Of a stretch of DNA of 64,000 nucleotides, positions 57,931-64,000 are shown one piece after another; within the stretch, counting starts at the first letter, position 1, and every line of letters starts with the position of its first letter. The position numbers were made by a program, and so were the translations under genes. The notes under the pieces were generated by a model. The model was not told the DNA's origin. It saw only the letters and a program-made list of their open reading frames with translations, and did not search any database. The stretch covers positions 36,705,579 through 36,769,578 of the forward strand of contig JAHLJT010000631.1 in assembly GCA_031308135.1 (NCBI GenBank), in the 5' to 3' direction. This DNA is from Acheta domesticus. Its lineage: Eukaryota > Arthropoda > Insecta > Orthoptera > Gryllidae.

Positions 57931-59790
57931 GGATGCACGGGAAAAGACTGGCGCGCAGAATACAGCACAGTGATTACCACATGGAATTTCTGGTTTATAT
58001 TTAGTGCGTCGCGCTGCGTTACTTCTGATGATCACCTCCACATTGTGATTCTAAGTTCCCTAATCGTGTGATGCACATTTGGAGATTTCGTAGAACGATT
58101 GTAGGCTTAAAGTGGGAGACAAGTATGGCCACCTGAGAGTAGAAGGAAGCGAGTTCAATGTGTTGGTTTAAAGAAAAGAATTCCAAGATGAAAGGAACTT
58201 CATTGGGTAGTCGTAGAAGACGAGGACGGGTAGAAAAACGGTTCCAAGTCTTCCTGTTACAATGTAGATGCCCTTCTTAATTTCGGCATCACTCACAAAA
58301 TCTTCAATTTAGGGTAAATTAGGTATTCAATTATTTAATATTTTTACTACGATACACTTATACTTTTGAATTATTAATTCTGATTCAAGTTGTGAATTCT
58401 TTTGATAAGCAGTACTTTTGCTGTGTTAATTTTTTGCGATTTTCGAAAATACAGAGAGTTCACCAAAAGTGGGACTAGCGACTTTTCCTTGACCATCTTT
58501 GCTACACACAAGGGAAAAAATTGAATTTTTGAAGAAAATAATCGCTTAAAAATTCTCGCTAAATTATGTGATGTTTCTTGAAGAAAAAACAAAAACACGT
58601 ATTTTAGAGATTTCCTAGAATCTAGTGGATGGATTTGCGAAACAATGATCAGCTCCCCACCAGAATACTCAGATGATCGAAGGACATTTTTCTCAATTGG
58701 TGGACAGGAAATAGTCAAAGCGTGACTGACGGAAGGACGGACGCAGTTTACGCAATTCATAAAAATGTTCTAAAAATGTTTATAAAAATGTTTCATAGAA
58801 ATTTTTCATTAAATTGTTTTTCATAATCGTGTTTTTAATAGTATTGTGTTTCATAAAAATATATAAATTTTTTCAATAACAATTTCGTTAAAGTATTATT
58901 AGCAGTCATGATTCACAATAGTCACTAATATCAGTTGACTGAATACGTAGTGGCATTCAGTTATAGGAAGAGGAAAAAATAATGCAAAGTTTTACAGAAC
59001 GCAGCCCGATTTCATCCCGCGGTCAACATTTCATAAGCCTCTTACCTGCCTCGTCAAAAATACATAGTCCGATTGCATCCCGTACTCTTTTCCTCGTGAG
59101 TATAAGAAAGAGTCCTACCAGGTATCAATGCTTGGAAGCATTTTCACCTTTAGATTTGAAGACCATGAAAGTAAAAAAAAATACTACAAATATGACTTTT
59201 AACATTGTTCATTGTGTATTACTCTTGTGTTGTAATGGTCAGACAGATCAAGGAAAACATATTACGTTGGAATTAAAGTCTATCTAATATTCGTAATTTA
59301 TTGAAACTTTAAAAAATATTTCCTCCTTTTAAACATACATGCTTTCAGGTTTTTTAAACATCATTTCATGAATATTTAGGATGCATAGCGCTCTACAAAT
59401 ATCCTGAATTTATTTATTTTTAAATCAGTTGTTTGTGTGTTGAAAAGTATTTATTTAAAAATTATGTGTAGGTTTGTGATAATATTAATTTATAGTAGGA
59501 TAGGTACACTTATATTACTTTTATGGTGGTCAGAATTTGTCTTTGGAGAACCGTGATTTGATGAGTAAATTTTCATCTCTAATTTTATCTAAAAAATATG
59601 TGAATAAGAGATGAATGAAGTGCAGAAAGAAATTTTAGGATAATTTGGTGAAATGTGAAGCCACTGTAGGCAATTGAAGTTCTTTATGTGTTTATTATTG
59701 GAATAAACCAAGAACGCTCTAATTATATTTATCAGATTCTAATTTTGAATTACGTGCAATGGATATAAATATATATGATTTTTCTGCATT
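57931..59790. other. AT-rich non-coding stretch with repeat copies
   Basis: Contains a diverged copy of the GGAC-associated repeat at about 58440-58745 (ending GACGGAAGGACGGACG) and an inverted piece of the GACCGCGGGATG-type repeat at 58985-59110. Frames at 58374-58760 and 58982-59287 run through these repeats and are not called. Confidence 0.5.
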
Positions 59791-59799
59791 TCCCCAAAC

Positions 59800-60012
59800 T
59801 GAGCACACGTATGTTATTTAAGATCTTATGATGGTTTTGTATAATAGTAAACTAGCTTCAATTTTGAGGGCGGATTTATCAATGGTTGATAATGTTATCA
59901 TGTCAGTTATCAATGGTTTTAGATGAGACTTTAGCTCGCGTTTTTTGGCGATCAATTGAATGTGTCTTTTCCAAGTAAGTTCTGTGTCGATCCGAATTTC
60001 TGGATATTAATC
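59800..60012 (-). pseudogene. LINE (Jockey-like) reverse transcriptase, downstream piece
   Basis: On the - strand, about 60 codons open from the transposon edge: YPEIRIDTELTWKRHIQ then LITDMITLSTIDK and a final EASLLLYKTI before a stop. This matches the region after the catalytic domain in Jockey-clade reverse transcriptases, typically YLG-x-x-(I/L)D-x-x-LTWKxHI ... LLYK. It continues the LINE fragment at 62380-62950 after a 2345-bp DNA transposon insertion. Decayed. Confidence 0.7.
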
Positions 60013-60014
60013 TG

Positions 60015-60129
60015 ACAAGGGAAGTAACAGATCCTTCATGTTGAAACACCCCTCGAAATTTTTATGACACACGCAATGCACTATCTGAATCCCATATCCA
60101 AAATATTAGCTGCCAGTTTCCATTGCAAG
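60015..60129. repeat. Transposon terminal inverted repeat, left
   Basis: Complement of 62245-62359. Best conserved are the outer 16 bases and the block around CCAGTTTCCATTGCAAG at the inner end. Confidence 0.85.
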
Positions 60130-60364
60130 GCTCCAAAATTGAAGCTAAAATCTTAGGTAGCAATGGAGTGTTGCGGCGCCGCTGGACATCCCTACCAGCG
60201 TCGAGCGGGCGGGCGGCCGACCGACCGACCGGCCGAGCAGGCGGGCCACAGCGGCGAGCCGGCGTGCAGGCGAAAGCCAGGGGCAGTGTCTCGTCGCAAG
60301 TTAGTGCGGCACGAATAAAAAGCAGAAATGACTGGTTTCCACTGAATGATTAAAACAAATGTTT

Positions 60365-62123
60365 TCAGCTCCACGCACAACGAATAAAAACTTCATTGTC
60401 ACATTCTTCTTCACATTGGTTTTTCACAGTTTCAAGGCAATATTTGACGGGCACTACAAATTCAGGAGGCCGTTCTGTTATATACCTTGTAGCAAACCAC
60501 GAATGCTTTATCATATTTTGGAAACGAGGAGATGGAAATTGAAAATGAATGAAGAATTGCAATTGAAGAATTGTCTCTCTATCGGAAACTTTGGCACTAA
60601 TACTCTTGTGAGACACAATGTTTTCTGATAAACGGCCATACATAGCATTCCACTGTCGGAAGAAGAAACTTATCAGTGGTTGGATTTTTCCTGTAGTTCC
60701 GGGAAGTATCTGGGAAGTATCCGGGAAGTTCCGGGAAGCAATTCAATTGTCTTGCCTGGAGGAATATCTTCAATACAAGTTCTGACATTGTACGTGGTCC
60801 ACGAATCTAAAAGCAGAGCAAAATTTTCACTTACAAATGGGAAGAACTCTTCTTTTAACCACTGTTTCAACTCTATCTTTCCCATTTTTCTTGATTTTGT
60901 AGTCGTAACAATTATGTTTTCGGCTTGAAACATTATTTTGGAGACAACAGGGCCGAAAAATCCTTTTGGTTCCTGCAGTACTATAAATAATATAGGCAAC
61001 AAAGATCCATCCATACTTATTGTTGGCATTATGGTGTATGAGTGTGATAATGCACCAACCGATGGAGCAACTGTCTGTGTATGACTTCCACCAACAAACG
61101 ACAAAGCCCGTTTGATCGCATTTCGCGTTCAAATCCACTTTGGTCTGTATGCGAGTAATGTGAAAATCTCTCTTTGGCGTTTTTGAGAAATTCTTCTACA
61201 ACCACACCCTTTTGTGTTTCGTCGTGAACGTAAGTGCGTGATACAAATTTTGTTATTTTCCTGCTCTTAATTTTGTGTGTTTTTTTTAAAGATTGATCGA
61301 GGAGTGACCGGCGGAAAATCCTTATTTTTGCTGCCTGTTTCTTGTGAAATTTCCAGGGTCCACTGTCGCAGATCTTCATCATTCACATTTTGATTCGTTC
61401 TTCTTACAAGTTCAAATCGAGACCAAAGTTTCTCATCCGTATTTTTTTTGTGTTCTCTAGAATTTGCTGTCATGCTTTCCACTTGCTTTTTCCTCAAATA
61501 TAGTTGTCTCTCTGACATCACGTGGCGAAAATTTCTACGGACATGTGATATTAAAAACGTTTCTTACCGCCGTCACTCAAACAGAATTCCACAGCTTTCT
61601 TCTTGTACTCGTAGCTAATGCTAACATCCCCATTTGTATTTTTCACACGGCTTGTATAATAAACCAAACCGGAGGATTTTCAAGGTGACTGACTTTTAAA
61701 ATCACTAGTTTCCGGAGATTCACTATCTGATTCTAATAAACACTTTCCCGTATCATCACCCGTGGTAGAAGTATGCTTTTGGCAGTCTGTATCACTGTCA
61801 CTATCACTTGATTCACAATTACTTCCTTCGCATACAACGAGGGTCGATTCCTCGTAATGCTCCACTCCAGTGCTATTATTTTCGATCAATTCGATAATAC
61901 ATTGACCCATTTCTCGTTCTTTTTCATTTACTCTTCCCTTCGAAGATACACCTTTGTTACGACAGTAACACAAGGCGAACTCAACTATGTTAACGGGATT
62001 TAACACAACTTGCTCTGTAGCCATTGCAGATGTTATTTCTTTTGTAACAGCGAAAGATGAACTGGGTGCGAAACTACGCAGCCCTTGTTTATTGCAGGGC
62101 CGCTGACGAGCCGGCCGACTCAT
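60365..62123 (-). pseudogene. Decayed DDE_1 transposase (pogo/Tigger-like)
   Basis: Pieces in order on the - strand: an acidic N-terminal frame of 147 codons (61680-62123, with SSDSDSDTD); a short YEYKKKAVEFCLSDGGKK piece as in the N-terminal helix-turn-helix of these proteins; DEDLRQWTLEIS (61267-61521); SRKITKFVSRTYV and TDQSGFEREM (61029-61382), the latter holding the first catalytic Asp; then HSYTIMPTISMDG, IVLQEPKGFFGP and LLLDSWTTYN with the second catalytic Asp (60673-61104); then SPRFQNMIKHSWF, ERPPEFVVPVKYC and the C-terminal IRCAW (60365-60643). Stops and frameshifts separate most pieces. The expected QPLD third acidic motif is missing. Confidence 0.78.
60696..60740. repeat. Four tandem GGGAAGT units inside the transposase
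   Basis: Four 10-12 base units (TTCCGGGAAGTA, TCTGGGAAGTA, TCCGGGAAGT, TCCGGGAAGC). They lie where the third catalytic motif of the transposase would be expected and replace it with Pro/Arg/Tyr-rich residues. Confidence 0.75.
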
Positions 62124-62244
62124 CCATGACCTTGGGGTCCCTCGCGCCAGCTCGCCCGAAGTAAGGGCTGCCCAAACGGACCGGTAGAGGCGTCTATCTT
62201 TTTCCTAGTACTTATATGTGTTTTTCAAAGCTTTATTTGGAGGA

Positions 62245-62359
62245 CTTGCAATGGAAACTGGCCGCTATTTTTTCGCATACGAGTTTCTGGTATCAATTAG
62301 CATATGCCATTAAAATTTCGAGGTGTGTTTCGACATGAAGGAACTGTTACTTCCCTTGT
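62245..62359. repeat. Transposon terminal inverted repeat, right
   Basis: Starts CTTGCAATGGAAACTGGC and ends CTGTTACTTCCCTTGT. It has the same length as the left repeat. Confidence 0.85.
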
Positions 62360-62379
62360 GAGGTAGTGTTTTGTAATCC

Positions 62380-62950
62380 AGATAATGCAATAGTGTCTAG
62401 GCGTAGTGCCGAAGGGACTGGGGGGCGAACAAGAGTAAACATTTTTGGTTCTGTTTTATCGGGAATATTTTTTTATTCTCCATACTTTTGCCCGTAGAAT
62501 GTAGGTGTTAAGATCTTCCTGTAGGTTTGTATTTGGAATGTTAATGTTGGCATGAGAGATAAGGTGCGCCGTGTCTTCGGCAAAGAAAGCTGTATTTTGT
62601 TGATTGATTTTGAATAATCGACACGAAGAATATTAAATAAAATTGGAGATAGTGGAGATTCCTGAGATGCTCCTATAGCATTTGATGTGGCAAGGAAAAT
62701 TACCTACTTTTTGCAATGAATTTTGTATTTGATGAAAACTGTTTTACGCAGTTGATTAAATAAACTGCAGTTCCTATCACTGAGTTCCTTCAGCAATCTT
62801 TCAGCTGTGCTGTAGTTTATTTAACGTTTGTACGATGTCTAAGAAAACTGCTAGTATGATTCTTGCAATGAAATCCTTTTGTTATATCCTGCAGATCAAA
62901 GTATTTGATGAGTGATTTTCTTTGAATCCAAACTAAGTAGACATTGATTT
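62380..62950 (-). pseudogene. LINE (Jockey-like) reverse transcriptase, upstream piece
   Basis: On the - strand: RIILAVFLDIVQTLNK (motif A, catalytic Asp at 62834-62848), then after stops GASQESPLSPILFNIL (the G-x-P-Q-G-S-x-L-S-P box, with Gly changed to Glu, near 62628-62665), then FAEDTAHLISHANI (the YADD box with the first Asp changed to Glu, 62567-62584), and KMFTLVRPPVPSALRL leading to the transposon edge. Motif order and spacing fit Jockey-clade non-LTR elements. The changes in the catalytic box and the stops show it is dead. Confidence 0.75.
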
Positions 62951-63475
62951 TTACCTATAGCGTGGCCTGCTCCACAGAGGAAGGACAAGGAGTACTCAAA
63001 ATGTACTGAATTAAACAATTATATTTTCCCTAGAGAATATGCAATATTTAAAAGACCCTGCCACGTTCAACTGTGTTCGAGGTTTTCTCTATTTGCGTTA
63101 CTCATGAACGGAAATTTCACTAAACGTGTTTTGCCCCTTCCAAAACACTCACCGGGACGCAATCGGGCTGACCTACTAATGTTGCCCAAGGGGAAAGGCA
63201 ATTAACTTAGAAGAGGGTGTGGGAGAAAACTGACCGCGGGATGCAATCGGGCTTGCCTTCTCAGGTAGCCAAAATTGAAAAGGGATTAACTGGAAACTGG
63301 GTGTAAGGGTCATCGTATCGGGCGAGGAATCGGGCGATTCTCCTTTTCTGACGCGTTGGGAGGTGCTGGTTTAACGTGCAACCGGCAACGATAGAACACT
63401 GAAACCATTTATTCCAAACTGAAGTTTCGTCTCGGCTACTCGAGTGTTAGCTGGTGACTATATACGGATAGATTG
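62951..63475 (+). repeat. Dispersed repeat with GACCGCGGGATG motif, copy 2
   Basis: From about 63050 it shares with 47223-47480 the words TTCAACTGTGTTCGA, TACTCATGAACGGAAA and AACTGACCGCGGGATGCAATC. The CAATCGGGC word occurs at least twice within the copy, suggesting internal tandem structure. No protein was recognised. Confidence 0.45.
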
Positions 63476-63479
63476 GACA

Positions 63480-63905
63480 AATCATAAGCAGGGAGGAGAG
63501 GAAGAAGGAAAGCGGTGGGCGTGCGTGGCAAGGCGTGAGTGGGAGAGGGGCGGGGCGGGAGTTGGAGTGCGAGCTGGAGCGGCCGGGGCCCGGACGCAGT
63601 GGCTGCAGGGGCGGTCAGGGGCGGCGGGGGCGAAAAAATCGCAAGGCGCGAACAATGGCAAAGACGCCGGTGCCGTTGCCGCTGCCGCCGCTTCGACTGC
63701 TATAAAGCTTTATTGTCCCTCCCGTGTTGCTAGGCAGGACGGAAGCCTGTGCGAGTTATGGTCGGGTACAGTTACCACTAGCACATTCACCTCTGCTGAC
63801 ACGCTGAGTCGCGCCCCTAGCCCGCGCACGCCCTACGCCCTCCGCCTCACCCCTCCCCGCCGTTGGCCATCGTAGCCACTTGGACAGCATCTCTCGGCCC
63901 GTCTT
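63480..63905. other. GC-rich, CpG-rich island
   Basis: G-rich on the + strand to about 63650 (GGGGCGGGGCGGG-like words), then mixed. It includes GCCGTTGCCGCTGCCGCC. A 143-codon frame on + (63444-63875) has an unrelated frame open on the other strand and no recognisable domain. Confidence 0.45.
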
Positions 63906-64000
63906 CTCCTCCCCGCTATTCACGCTCTCTGACCCATTGTCATTATTTACAGGTGTAAAAATTATTAGTCGCCAAGCCACAATCACATTAGTAAGTTGTC

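Larger units (their letters stand above)
60015..62359 (-). mobile_element. pogo/Tigger-like DNA transposon, 2345 bp, defective
   Basis: Terminal inverted repeats of 115 bp at 60015-60129 and 62245-62359 begin ACAAGGGAAGTAACAG and are alike but diverged in the middle. Between them, on the - strand, lie broken pieces of a DDE_1-family transposase (60365-62123) followed by a GC-rich tail at 60170-60300 with (CCGA)n. The target-site duplication is not clear; TA, expected for this superfamily, can be placed only a few bases off. The element sits inside a Jockey-like LINE whose two halves flank it. Confidence 0.8.

Overview
The window looks like gene-poor nuclear DNA from an animal with a large, repeat-rich genome, most likely an arthropod and probably an insect. 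The reasons are an AT-rich background broken by isolated GC-rich islands, many microsatellites, a decayed Jockey-like LINE reverse transcriptase, a decayed pogo/Tigger-like DDE transposase of a type common in insects, MITEs and a tRNA-headed SINE. I find no intact protein-coding gene, no rRNA, no functional tRNA and no CRISPR array. The long open frames are translations of G-rich or CT-rich satellites, or run through runs of N.

Layout. Two runs of exactly 1000 N (13295-14294 and 30317-31316) divide the window into three contigs. Contig 1 (1-13294) is AT-rich non-coding DNA with GC-rich islands near 2.7, 7.0 and 10.9 kb and a dispersed repeat carrying a GGAC microsatellite. Contig 2 (14295-30316) is, over 14295-29078, an inverted copy of 33560-47222 in contig 3. 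Contig 3 (31317-64000) opens with a near-perfect fold-back: 31317-33542 and 33560-35797 are reverse complements around a 17-base spacer. One locus is therefore represented three times over its satellite-bearing end. The pattern fits an unpurged second haplotype (contig 2) plus a fold-back contig end. A real palindrome is possible but less economical.

Content of the duplicated locus: two copies of a repeat core, each followed by a CT-rich array; a TA/GA microsatellite; a tRNA-headed SINE; a 550-base presence/absence difference between copies; a decayed ankyrin-like gene fragment interrupted by a 251-bp MITE; a tandem pair of about 240 bp; a CpG-rich island with NRF1-like and YY1-like sites; and an extreme GC-rich island containing an 11-bp G-rich satellite of about 70 units in one copy and a different 11-bp unit in the others.

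The right third (47223-64000) holds further GC-rich islands, a 351-bp MITE-like element, and a nested insertion: a 2345-bp pogo-like transposon with 115-bp terminal inverted repeats lies inside a Jockey-like LINE, splitting its reverse transcriptase remnant. All function calls rest on motif reading by eye.
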